Origin: JBDKVA01 sp039679375 | GTDB lineage: Bacteria > Bacillota > Clostridia > Acetivibrionales > DTU013 | Assembly: GCA_039679375.1 (NCBI GenBank) | Contig: JBDKVA010000166.1 | Location: 1-56,172 of the forward strand | Reading direction: 5' to 3' | Length of the DNA: 56,172 nucleotides | In this document: piece after piece, positions 7,711 to 15,834 of the stretch | Layout: every line of letters begins with the position of its first letter | Position numbering within the stretch: position 1 is the first letter of the stretch | The notes under the pieces: generated by a model | Databases searched by the model: none | The model's input: only the letters and a program-made list of their open reading frames with translations | Told to the model about the DNA's origin: nothing | Position numbers and translations under genes: made by a program

Positions 7711-10700
7711 TTATGCAGCCAGATTGAAATAAATACTTGCTTCCCCATTTCCTGATTTCGCCGTCACTCTGCAAACTCCAGGCTTGTAACCGGACGGGAC
7801 ATCAAAGTTCCTGACGAATCTGCCCTTCGCATCCGTTTTGGCCGTGTGCTGCTTTCCGTTTATCGTCAGTACTACTAACTGGTTCTTCAGGACTTTTGTA
7901 CCGTCGGCGCTTGTTACGTTTCCATAAATGTGGATCCGTTTTCCCTGTTTTACTTCCGATTTACTTATATTAAATACGATTTTATTCATATTGTCTACAT
8001 CCTGTGGTCCCCCGGTGATGAGAGAACTGCTGCAGCTGTCCCGCAGGATCTTCATAGCCGATCCGTCCGTTGCCGTATATATGGCATACGTCCTGACGGG
8101 GTAGAATATGACGGCATCTACGTCTGCTGCCTTAATGACGCTGGTATTCGTAATTTTGACCGTATTTTCACCTTCGTTCAACGATACCGTACCAAGCCTT
8201 ACGATATTCACACGACTCCTTAATTCATCAAGAAGCTCTGCTTTCAAGGCTCCTGTCTTGTTATTGTTGAATAATAATTCCACTTTTGCAGTCTCTTCCC
8301 CGGACTCCGGTCCAAATCCTGCGCTCAGGTATATATCAAACATACCGCCTTCATCTACCGTTACATCAAAGGTCTTTGATGTCTGAGCCGGCATCTGTAC
8401 GTATGCAGAATTGGAATACTCATTTGATCCGTATTTCACTTCAGGCGAATTCATTTTGAACATTCTGACCTGGCAAAAACTTGCATAACATTTTCCATAT
8501 CCAAATTGCGGGTTTGTTTCAACAGAGAAACGTATCCTCAGCTTCACGGTCCCCTCCGGTATGGGTGCGATCGGTTCCGTTTTAACAGTATTGGTGCCGG
8601 AATACCACTGTCTTGCATGATATGCCATTTTACTGTCATCAGCTATCAGGGTCTGTGCACCCGCAGCGTCTACGGCAAATACCTCGGCATTAAAATTTGT
8701 GTCAAATTCCACTCTTACCGTGTATTCCAGCTTGATATAGTCCCCTGCCTTCGGCTGGTTTGCTGCATCGCCCAGCGGTATATCTCTATAAAGGTATGAT
8801 CCGCCATACAATCTGGTATTATTGTCACCGGTGATATAAAAACCGTTCATTCCTTTCCAGCCTTCATATATCGCCGCTTCCGTATCAAGACATTCAGCCG
8901 GTATGATATCGCTCTTTGTATAGGTATCATCCGCTTCATATTTCACGCAATCGGAATAAGCCCTTGAAATAAGAGCAAGATTTGCATCATTTAATGAGCC
9001 GTTTGCCACCTCATATTCCACATCGGGTATCAGCATGTATGCATTTTCCAGCTCGGCAGTAACAGCCCTGTTATCAGCCGTCAGGCTGCTAAGAAGGTAT
9101 TTTTTCGCCATAGGGTACCGTATCAGTCTGGAAAGGCTCCTGATGGCTTCCACATTCGACTCTCCGCCGGAATTGGTATTGATCCTTGTCGGCCCGTCAA
9201 TGCCGTCAAATGCATATCCGTACTGCTGGTTGAACAGTTCGACATGAGACTCGGTCGGGTTGTTCCCCAGATACCATGTCCCGGCAATTCCCGCCATAAT
9301 AAGGTATTTTTCCTTCCCGGTCGTTTCATACATCTGAATGTAATTATCAACATACGATGCCGTTCCGTACTGTATTTGAGCAAATGGCGACTTGTTGGGC
9401 GTCAGATTCATTGCCCTGCCCGATATCAGCAAATCGCTTAAGAAGCTGTCGGCGGCAAGCTCGGCGGCGTCAATCCACTGCCGGTTACCCAGCGCTTCAC
9501 CGGCCTGAGCCAACGCCTTGACCTGCTGGCTTCCCCACTCGCCCCATCTGTACAGTTCGTTGTCATCGTAGCTTGCCATGATCCCTCCGAACGGGAATTT
9601 CTTAAAATCGCCGTACTGGCAGGCAAACAGAGCCTCTCCAAGCATATTGAGATTGGATCTGACACTTTCATCCTCCGGGAAAAGCTTCAAGTGCCTGTAT
9701 AGTGCATCAATCGCAATAGTACTGATCCAGCTTTCCTGCAGCTCCCATGCCGGGAACGGCTTTCCTGCTCTCATAACATAGGTGCCGTATTTGGGATCGA
9801 TCAATTGATGTATCCTTGCATTGCATAAATCCATCCGTATTTTAAGCTGTTGAACAAGAGCCTGGGACTCCTGATCGTCAAAATCCTTCAGCAGTTCATA
9901 TCCCGCGCATAATGCCACATAAGCCCTGGTAGCCCACCATCCGAAATCCTTATAGGAGGAGTTGGATTCCTTTTTAAAATAATTACCGTTTGCATCAAGC
10001 GCCAGGAAGTTCATAAAATCCCCGTCCGGCTCCTGCATGTACATGACTGTTTCAAGACACAGCCTGATATTTTCCAGAGTACGCGGATCGCCGTAATTCT
10101 TGTATGCCTCACATAAGGCCGTGACCATCCTTGCCGTATCATCGAGACAGGTCACACCTTCCTGCGGATCACCCACATGCTTGTAACCCTTGCTCAGGTC
10201 ATTCCTGTCTATGGGCTCATTATAAAGCGCTACCAGTCCCATCTCTTTTCCATCAATTGTTGCTTCCTGCACAAGCCAGTTCGCAAAATCCGTATTTACA
10301 TAAAACTCATCCCGATCATGAACTGCCAGCTTTCTGAAGCACGCAACATCCTTATATGTAAATGCGCCATCCCTGTCCCAGTCATACTTCGGATCTGAGC
10401 TTCCATTTTTCAGTGCATCCTCCATTATTGCAGCATCCGCTGCATCGATTGCATCGTCCTGATTGAAATCTCCGGGCAGGAAACCTGCACGGTCTCCGTA
10501 AAACTCCAGATTCCTGAATCGTATTGCACGATCTGTATCATTGCGCAGTTCAATATGGATGGATGCGGCATGATCGCTGATTTTACCGCTATTGCCGGTC
10601 ACAAAGGAGGATAATGGGCCCCAGTTTCCCTGCGTCAGCGGTGACAAATTATTTATCTCCGCAATAGAAAGCGTACCGTCGCTGACCTTTGCCACGACAA

Positions 10701-11487
10701 CGCTGCTGTTACTGATTCCGGATGAAAGATATAACGACGTTTTAAAAGAAACCTTATCTCCTGCATGTGGCTTATTTTCCGCTCCGGATATCGCAACCTC
10801 CCTTGACAAGACACTTCCGGGGCCCATATTAAGCGAAGTTTCAATCGTCGCCCTGTCATTATGCCCCCAACCATCCGTATCACTGAAAGGTTTGGAAAAA
10901 TCTCCATTCGGGACTATGTAATCCACACTTTGACCATTCCGGATGCCATATGCCTTAATACTTTTAACCTCGATAATACCGCTGGGCTGATCATTGAAAC
11001 ATCCCATCCACAGCTGGGTGGTATTGGCAGGTATCACACCTCCATTGACGTCTTCCTTCGCTGATGCAGATACCAGAGCGCCTCTCCCGAGACCCGACAA
11101 ATCTGTCAATCTGGTAAGGTTCCCAAACCCTCCCACTTCAAAGCGCGTTATGATCGAACCGTTGCCTGCGCCTGAGATAACCGGATCGATATACAGCTCG
11201 ATATCCAGAAATACTTTGTCCCCTACCGCCGGATTCCCTGCCAGTCCATCCACAGTTAACGGCTGCCATATAGCGCCTCCGCCCGGCATAAGCTTTAAGG
11301 TGTGTTCCCTGCTTACATCTCCGCTGAGGCTCCAGTCCGGCTCGAGGTCGGAGCTGAAATCACAATTCGGGATGTCGTACCTGAATGTAAGAATACTTGA
11401 AGCCGACGCCGGACAAATGACCATACCGGCCAGCAAGGCAATGGTCACAAGTGTGGCCATAAGCCGCCTTAAAAGTTTTTTCCCCAT
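7711..11487 (-). CDS. Secreted six-hairpin glycosidase-like protein with dockerin-like module
   Basis: Large extracellular carbohydrate-active protein (1258 residues). A signal peptide (about 1-30) is followed by two beta-sandwich, CBM-like stretches (about 30-335). Next come two EF-hand-like loops resembling a type I dockerin (GDFNQDDAIDAADAAIMEDA and YDWDRDGAFTYKDV, about 340-395). A helix-rich (alpha/alpha)6-barrel region (about 400-830) has CLDDTARMVTALCEAY, YKDFGWWATRAYVALCAGYE and YLGNNPTESH; the last is reminiscent of GH9 but not enough to assign a family. Further CBM-like segments and a C-terminal Ig-like domain (about 1175-1258) follow. A GGGAGGG site precedes ATG. It is the last gene of the minus-strand polysaccharide locus, so extracellular cleavage of a polysaccharide is likely; the exact reaction is not known. 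Confidence 0.75.
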   Translation of the reverse strand: MGKKLLRRLMATLVTIALLAGMVICPASASSILTFRYDIPNCDFSSDLEPDWSLSGDVSREHTLKLMPGGGAIWQPLTVDGLAGNPAVGDKVFLDIELYIDPVISGAGNGSIITRFEVGGFGNLTRLTDLSGLGRGALVSASAKEDVNGGVIPANTTQLWMGCFNDQPSGIIEVKSIKAYGIRNGQSVDYIVPNGDFSKPFSDTDGWGHNDRATIETSLNMGPGSVLSREVAISGAENKPHAGDKVSFKTSLYLSSGISNSSVVVAKVSDGTLSIAEINNLSPLTQGNWGPLSSFVTGNSGKISDHAASIHIELRNDTDRAIRFRNLEFYGDRAGFLPGDFNQDDAIDAADAAIMEDALKNGSSDPKYDWDRDGAFTYKDVACFRKLAVHDRDEFYVNTDFANWLVQEATIDGKEMGLVALYNEPIDRNDLSKGYKHVGDPQEGVTCLDDTARMVTALCEAYKNYGDPRTLENIRLCLETVMYMQEPDGDFMNFLALDANGNYFKKESNSSYKDFGWWATRAYVALCAGYELLKDFDDQESQALVQQLKIRMDLCNARIHQLIDPKYGTYVMRAGKPFPAWELQESWISTIAIDALYRHLKLFPEDESVRSNLNMLGEALFACQYGDFKKFPFGGIMASYDDNELYRWGEWGSQQVKALAQAGEALGNRQWIDAAELAADSFLSDLLISGRAMNLTPNKSPFAQIQYGTASYVDNYIQMYETTGKEKYLIMAGIAGTWYLGNNPTESHVELFNQQYGYAFDGIDGPTRINTNSGGESNVEAIRSLSRLIRYPMAKKYLLSSLTADNRAVTAELENAYMLIPDVEYEVANGSLNDANLALISRAYSDCVKYEADDTYTKSDIIPAECLDTEAAIYEGWKGMNGFYITGDNNTRLYGGSYLYRDIPLGDAANQPKAGDYIKLEYTVRVEFDTNFNAEVFAVDAAGAQTLIADDSKMAYHARQWYSGTNTVKTEPIAPIPEGTVKLRIRFSVETNPQFGYGKCYASFCQVRMFKMNSPEVKYGSNEYSNSAYVQMPAQTSKTFDVTVDEGGMFDIYLSAGFGPESGEETAKVELLFNNNKTGALKAELLDELRSRVNIVRLGTVSLNEGENTVKITNTSVIKAADVDAVIFYPVRTYAIYTATDGSAMKILRDSCSSSLITGGPQDVDNMNKIVFNISKSEVKQGKRIHIYGNVTSADGTKVLKNQLVVLTINGKQHTAKTDAKGRFVRNFDVPSGYKPGVCRVTAKSGNGEASIYFNLAA

Positions 11488-11652
11488 CTTTCAATACCCT
11501 CCCAATCTTTTCAGGCACATACAATATGTTACTGACTTGTATGCAACCAGGTCTCTGGGAATAGCATATAATATCATTTGCTTGCAGTAAATTTCGATTT
11601 TTGGATTGGCTTTCAAATTTGAATACTTACTTGACATATATTATTCAAAACA

Positions 11653-12705
11653 TTAATTTTTGTTCTCAAATAACTCTACTTCCGGTATTTTTGACAGCAC
11701 CCGTTCGAGCACACTGCTGCAATATTTGCACTTATGGCACTCTCCGCTGCAGCTTGAAGTCCTCTCAAACCAGTCGGAAGGGAATTTTTTATTGTCGATG
11801 TAATAGCTTTTTAGAGCCGCCGTATGATTAGGCTCCATCAAATCCAGGAGGTTTCCTCTGTATTCCCCAGACATATAAGCTTTAATAACCGAAAGAGGCC
11901 GTAATGTCATCCTCGTAGCAAGCTTCACAGAAGCAAATAAACCCTCGTAGTTATGAATATCCTCGGGTCTTATCCATGTATTCTGAAGTAATGAAGCCCA
12001 ATTTCCGTTTTTGGTATAATAATCCCAGCATACGGCTTTTCTAAAATCCTCAACATTCAGCATTTCCTTAATATCTTTTTCATGCGCGACAAGATTATCG
12101 TGAAATACCTGCCCTGAGCAGAACCTCATGCAGCCACTGTTCGCCAGCAGGTGAAGGGTTTTGCCTTTGGAATCAGTCCACTCCTTAACCTCTCCAATAT
12201 AGACAAGATTTCTATTAAAATCCCTCTGTATATAAAACCCGTCAAAAAACTCCTCAAGATATTGCATCCCTTTTATATTTCCGATACGCATATTTACAGA
12301 AGCTCTGGTTTTCACTTCCGGAAAGCTCTGCTTTACCACCCGGGCAATGAAGGGGGATGTGGTAGTTACGCAGTCAAGTCCCCCCGCATCATCCTGAATA
12401 TGCTCTATTATTGAACAGACATAATTTTTCAGGTAGCTTGATATTGACTTATCTCCGTAGCAATTGGCATTCAACAGCAGATTCAGCTTAATGCCATGGC
12501 CTTTAAGCATTCTCAGATCGTTTTCCAGGAAAGCCTGCCCATCCCAGTTAATGCGACCTCTGTCGTTGATAAGCGAAGCCCTGCAGGTTTCCGTATCATT
12601 CCACGGGAAATACACCTCTTCAATGCTTTCCGCCATTTTGCACAGAGATTCCGCCAGAGGTTCGTCATACTCATCAAAAAACTTGTAACCGACACTGAAT
12701 CTCAT
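11653..12705 (-). CDS. U32-peptidase-like protein with four-cysteine cluster
   Basis: Cytoplasmic protein of 350 residues without signal peptide or membrane segments. The pattern of short strands and helices (LKLNLLLNANCYGD-like and DGFYIQRDFNRN segments) and the GCMRFCSGQVFHDN block recall the TIM-barrel peptidase U32 family, several of whose members carry an Fe-S cluster. A C-terminal CSGECHKCKYC motif (Cys319, 323, 326, 329) and Cys192/196 could bind such a cluster. Known U32 proteins act in tRNA or ubiquinone hydroxylation or in collagen breakdown, and none of those roles is obvious here. It lies between two glycoside hydrolase genes and may act on their substrate or products. Identification is moderate and function is unknown. 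Confidence 0.6.
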   Translation of the reverse strand: MRFSVGYKFFDEYDEPLAESLCKMAESIEEVYFPWNDTETCRASLINDRGRINWDGQAFLENDLRMLKGHGIKLNLLLNANCYGDKSISSYLKNYVCSIIEHIQDDAGGLDCVTTTSPFIARVVKQSFPEVKTRASVNMRIGNIKGMQYLEEFFDGFYIQRDFNRNLVYIGEVKEWTDSKGKTLHLLANSGCMRFCSGQVFHDNLVAHEKDIKEMLNVEDFRKAVCWDYYTKNGNWASLLQNTWIRPEDIHNYEGLFASVKLATRMTLRPLSVIKAYMSGEYRGNLLDLMEPNHTAALKSYYIDNKKFPSDWFERTSSCSGECHKCKYCSSVLERVLSKIPEVELFENKN

Positions 12706-12727
12706 ATCTCATCCACCTTTTTTAATT

Positions 12728-13104
12728 CTAGCGCATTAAAATTGATATACCACCCAATCCTATTTTTTTACCCAATTCTCTCATTACAACCGGCATATGA
12801 ACATCGTTTACATTTGCGTAGCCCACTGATGAATACATTCCCCAGTGAGTTCCTTCCTCCATTGGCCTTAAAACGCCTCTGTGAACTCTGAAGCCAAGGC
12901 TTATCACTGATTTTGCCTCGGGAAAAAGATAACATCCAGGTAGAAATTAACATCATCGGTATTTTCTCTGGTTGATCCAGGAAGAATAACTTTACCTAAT
13001 TTTTTTGCCAGTTTGAATGCGGACAATACCGCCCTTGGCGCTCCGTATGGCACAGCATAAGCATCAACCAGATATGCAGTCTTCTCCCGCTTATTCCCAC
13101 TCGG
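12728..13104 (-). pseudogene. Decayed gene fragment with one frameshift
   Basis: Two overlapping reading frames on the minus strand join into one protein-like sequence. The first is open from 13104 and reads REKTAYLVDAYAVPYGAPRA through LDVIFFPR until a stop near 12911. The second continues as EAKSVISLGFRVHRGVLRPM, then EEGTHWGMYSSVGYANVNDV, to a TAG at 12728-12730. The shift lies near 12915-12926, by the GGAAAAAGAT stretch. No start codon or upstream part is present; the fragment begins at the 3' end of the GH2 gene. I do not recognise the family. It looks like the C-terminal remnant of an enzyme of this locus, though a sequencing error at the frameshift cannot be excluded. Confidence 0.6.
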
Positions 13105-15646
13105 TCAGCCAGTGTCCTATCCGAAGATCCTTCAAGCTTATCTTTCCGGTTGACTTTATGCACAATTCATGCTCGTCTCCTTTAGATAGGTCGAAATAAT
13201 TATCCGAGAAGAATACATCCTTATTTTCGCCTGTGTAAAGAATATGGCACATCCTTGCAAAATCATCTGCTTTTATTTTGATTTTTGTCTGCCACTTATC
13301 TTTTATAAGCTCCTGACCGGTAACTTCAATTGTAATTTCCGGCGACGGCCATTCAATACCCTTCCATCCGTTAGCGAAATATATTACCCGCTGAAGCTTT
13401 TCACCGTTTATGACCGCATCGATGAAAAGAAAATCTCCCCGAGGTATATCCATACTGTTTTTGGGCATGCAGTCGAATATAAAGGATTCATTTGCCTTTA
13501 TGGAATGCTTGCAGTTGCGTGACCAGACTGGCCTGCCCTGTAAGGTTTTCTGCCCATATACAAAATCTGTTTCAACATCCCTTTGCGTATGGTTGCTGAA
13601 AAGGAACTCAATTTTTTTACTTCTTTCGAAAATGATGGGGAGCAGCGGAGCACAGGCACGTTTTGCAGCATAATAGGATGGCTTTGGATTTTTGTAATAG
13701 TCTACGATTGACCAGTTTGAAGTTGGCCAACAGTCATTGTACATCCACATCATAGTACCGCCGTTATTCGGGTAATCCCTGCGGGCGCTTTCAAATTCCG
13801 CGCGCATCATTTCCACATGCGCAGCCTGACCGTACCTGACATACTTCTGAAGACTGTCAATCTCACCAAATATGGCGCCTGCGATCCACATCGTCTGCTC
13901 ATAATGCGGCAGGTTTGCATGTCCCCTCTGAATGTGGTAAATCCACGCGTCATTCGGCGGCCAGTGGTTTTCCGGTTTAAGGAAGCTTCTGATCATTTTA
14001 ACGCTGGCCGGCCCCTGGATGCAGAATTCCGAATCGAAGGAGCATACCTTTTCAAAATGTCTGCGGAAGTTTTCATATTTTCCGTCGCTTTCAAACAGCG
14101 AATACTTCCAGCAGGATATATGGCAATTTCCCGAATTGGGCATATTACCGTAATCATCCCTGGACATGGGACTGGATTCCACATATGGTACTTCAAGCCC
14201 GAACCTGCTCACCATTCCTCTCAGAATCATGGTATATATCTGAGGATCATCTCTAAGCCTATCGACAGCCCATTCTTTATCGGTTTCCGAATAAGCCCCC
14301 GTATCCTGCTGCTTTGCTGCGGCTATGCCGGGCTTATATGACCATGAATGGACATCCTCGTTGCAGCCGCACCATATGACGACACAGGGGTGGTTGCGGA
14401 GTCTTCTTATCTGGTAATCGGCTTCGGATATGATTTCGTCCCGCAGAGTATCGACAGGATAACCCGCGCCGGCAAACATGAAATCCTCCCAGACCATGAT
14501 TCCGAGCTCATCGCAAAGGTCATAGAAAACATCCGGTTCATATATGCCGCCTCCCCATACGCGAAGCATGTTGAAGTTGGCTTCCTTTGCCTTTCTGAGG
14601 TAAAATCCGTACTCATCAGGCTTAATTGTTCCGGGCCATATCTCCATGGGTATCCAGTTTCCGCCCTTGCAGAAAACCGGGTTGCCGTTGATCTGGATCC
14701 GGAAGGAATAACCGGGACCGGCATCCTCTGTAAAAGGCTTTTCAACAATCCGGGATTCGCGCAATCCCACTCTTCCTTCACGAAAGTCAACTATTTGCCC
14801 GTCAACGGTTAGTTCTGCGCGGTAATTGTACAATGGCTGTTCACCGTATCCGTTCGGCCACCAGAGCTTTGGGTTTTCCACATGAAGACTTTTATAGGAC
14901 CTGTTTGTTTCACGGCTGATAACATGCCGTATATCATTTCCGTGACCCCACAGCCTTATGGATATTTCATATCCATTTTGCCTTGCGTTTTCCGTTACTT
15001 CAAATGAAAAATCAACTCTTCCCGATACAAAGGGCTGCACTGACATGTCAGTAAACCTGCAGTCATTGTCCGATTCCAGCCACACATCCCCGGCAAGCCC
15101 GATGGATGGCAGCGGAAGCGCCCAGTCCCATCCGAAAGAAAACTGAGGCTTTCTGAGGAAAGCCCTTCTATCCTTCCAGCCGCCAAGTTCATCGGCACGG
15201 GGGCCTCCCAGAAGCCGGTCGATTGATTTGAACCTTATAATTAATACATTTTCATGTTCTTTAAGCTGTTCTGCAATATGAAACCTGAAAAGCCGGAATG
15301 CATTTTTCGTTTCACCGAGATAATTACCGTTAAGCCATACGTCTGTATTACCGTCGACATTTGTCATACACAAATCCGTATTTTTACCGGCCGCCTCCGC
15401 CACGTCAAATTTCAGCGCGTACCACCATTCCTTCGACGATATCCAGTAAGCTTCCCTGGCCTGCGTATCAAAATACGGATCGGGAATTTTGCCGCATTCC
15501 AACATGGTATTGTTCACATCTCCGGGAACCTTTACATCCATCCAATCCCCTTTTTCGAGGCATGGGCTTTCAATACTTTCTGGAAATCCATCCTGCGGTT
15601 CCATGCAGATCAGCTTCCAATGTTCATTTAATCTGATTTTTTTCAT
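13091..15646 (-). CDS. Glycoside hydrolase family 2 beta-mannosidase
   Basis: Exo-acting enzyme (851 residues) that removes terminal beta-mannose from oligosaccharides. It has no signal peptide, so it should be cytoplasmic and act on imported chains. Domains: N-terminal GH2 sugar-binding sandwich (about 1-190, with TNVDGNTDVWLNG), Ig-like domain (about 195-300), then the TIM barrel. Catalytic acid/base is Glu430 in WCGCNED and nucleophile Glu540 in SEFCIQG. FCKGGNWIPMEIWPG and RVWGGGIYE are typical of the beta-mannosidase branch of GH2. Exo-beta-glucosaminidase, a neighbouring GH2 group, is the main alternative. The gene lies downstream of the PL8 lyase across a hairpin repeat and may have its own promoter there. 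Confidence 0.88.
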   Translation of the reverse strand: MKKIRLNEHWKLICMEPQDGFPESIESPCLEKGDWMDVKVPGDVNNTMLECGKIPDPYFDTQAREAYWISSKEWWYALKFDVAEAAGKNTDLCMTNVDGNTDVWLNGNYLGETKNAFRLFRFHIAEQLKEHENVLIIRFKSIDRLLGGPRADELGGWKDRRAFLRKPQFSFGWDWALPLPSIGLAGDVWLESDNDCRFTDMSVQPFVSGRVDFSFEVTENARQNGYEISIRLWGHGNDIRHVISRETNRSYKSLHVENPKLWWPNGYGEQPLYNYRAELTVDGQIVDFREGRVGLRESRIVEKPFTEDAGPGYSFRIQINGNPVFCKGGNWIPMEIWPGTIKPDEYGFYLRKAKEANFNMLRVWGGGIYEPDVFYDLCDELGIMVWEDFMFAGAGYPVDTLRDEIISEADYQIRRLRNHPCVVIWCGCNEDVHSWSYKPGIAAAKQQDTGAYSETDKEWAVDRLRDDPQIYTMILRGMVSRFGLEVPYVESSPMSRDDYGNMPNSGNCHISCWKYSLFESDGKYENFRRHFEKVCSFDSEFCIQGPASVKMIRSFLKPENHWPPNDAWIYHIQRGHANLPHYEQTMWIAGAIFGEIDSLQKYVRYGQAAHVEMMRAEFESARRDYPNNGGTMMWMYNDCWPTSNWSIVDYYKNPKPSYYAAKRACAPLLPIIFERSKKIEFLFSNHTQRDVETDFVYGQKTLQGRPVWSRNCKHSIKANESFIFDCMPKNSMDIPRGDFLFIDAVINGEKLQRVIYFANGWKGIEWPSPEITIEVTGQELIKDKWQTKIKIKADDFARMCHILYTGENKDVFFSDNYFDLSKGDEHELCIKSTGKISLKDLRIGHWLTEWE

Positions 15647-15673
15647 TTTCGTATCTATCTCCTTTTATACAGT

Positions 15674-15776
15674 CCAATGTGGGCTGCCGCCCACAATCCA
15701 ACGAATGTGCTTATTGCCGCGAATGTGAAACTATTTTCTTGTTTTTTATTGCAATTTCGCGGCAATAAGTTAGTAA
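15674..15776 (+). repeat. GTGGGC hairpin repeat, full-length copy 2
   Basis: Two stems in one repeat: GTGGGC-TGCC-GCCCAC at 15679-15694, and CTTATTGCCGCGAA (15710-15723) paired perfectly with TTCGCGGCAATAAG (15756-15769). The right part matches copy 1 at 2114-2166, which lacks the left arm of the second stem. It occupies the gap between the PL8 gene (stop 15835) and the GH2 start (15646). A further 7-base inverted repeat (TCCGCCG, 15784-15790 and 15822-15828) lies beside it. Confidence 0.65.
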
Positions 15777-15834
15777 ATGAGACTCCGCCGACAAACCGCT
15801 TCATTATTTTTATCTGGATGCCGGCGGATCGGTT

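Noticed and set aside
8108..8386. Open frames on the opposite strand of the glycosidase, lyase and GH2 genes
   Set aside because: They are antisense shadows of long, well-supported genes and lack ribosome binding sites and domains.
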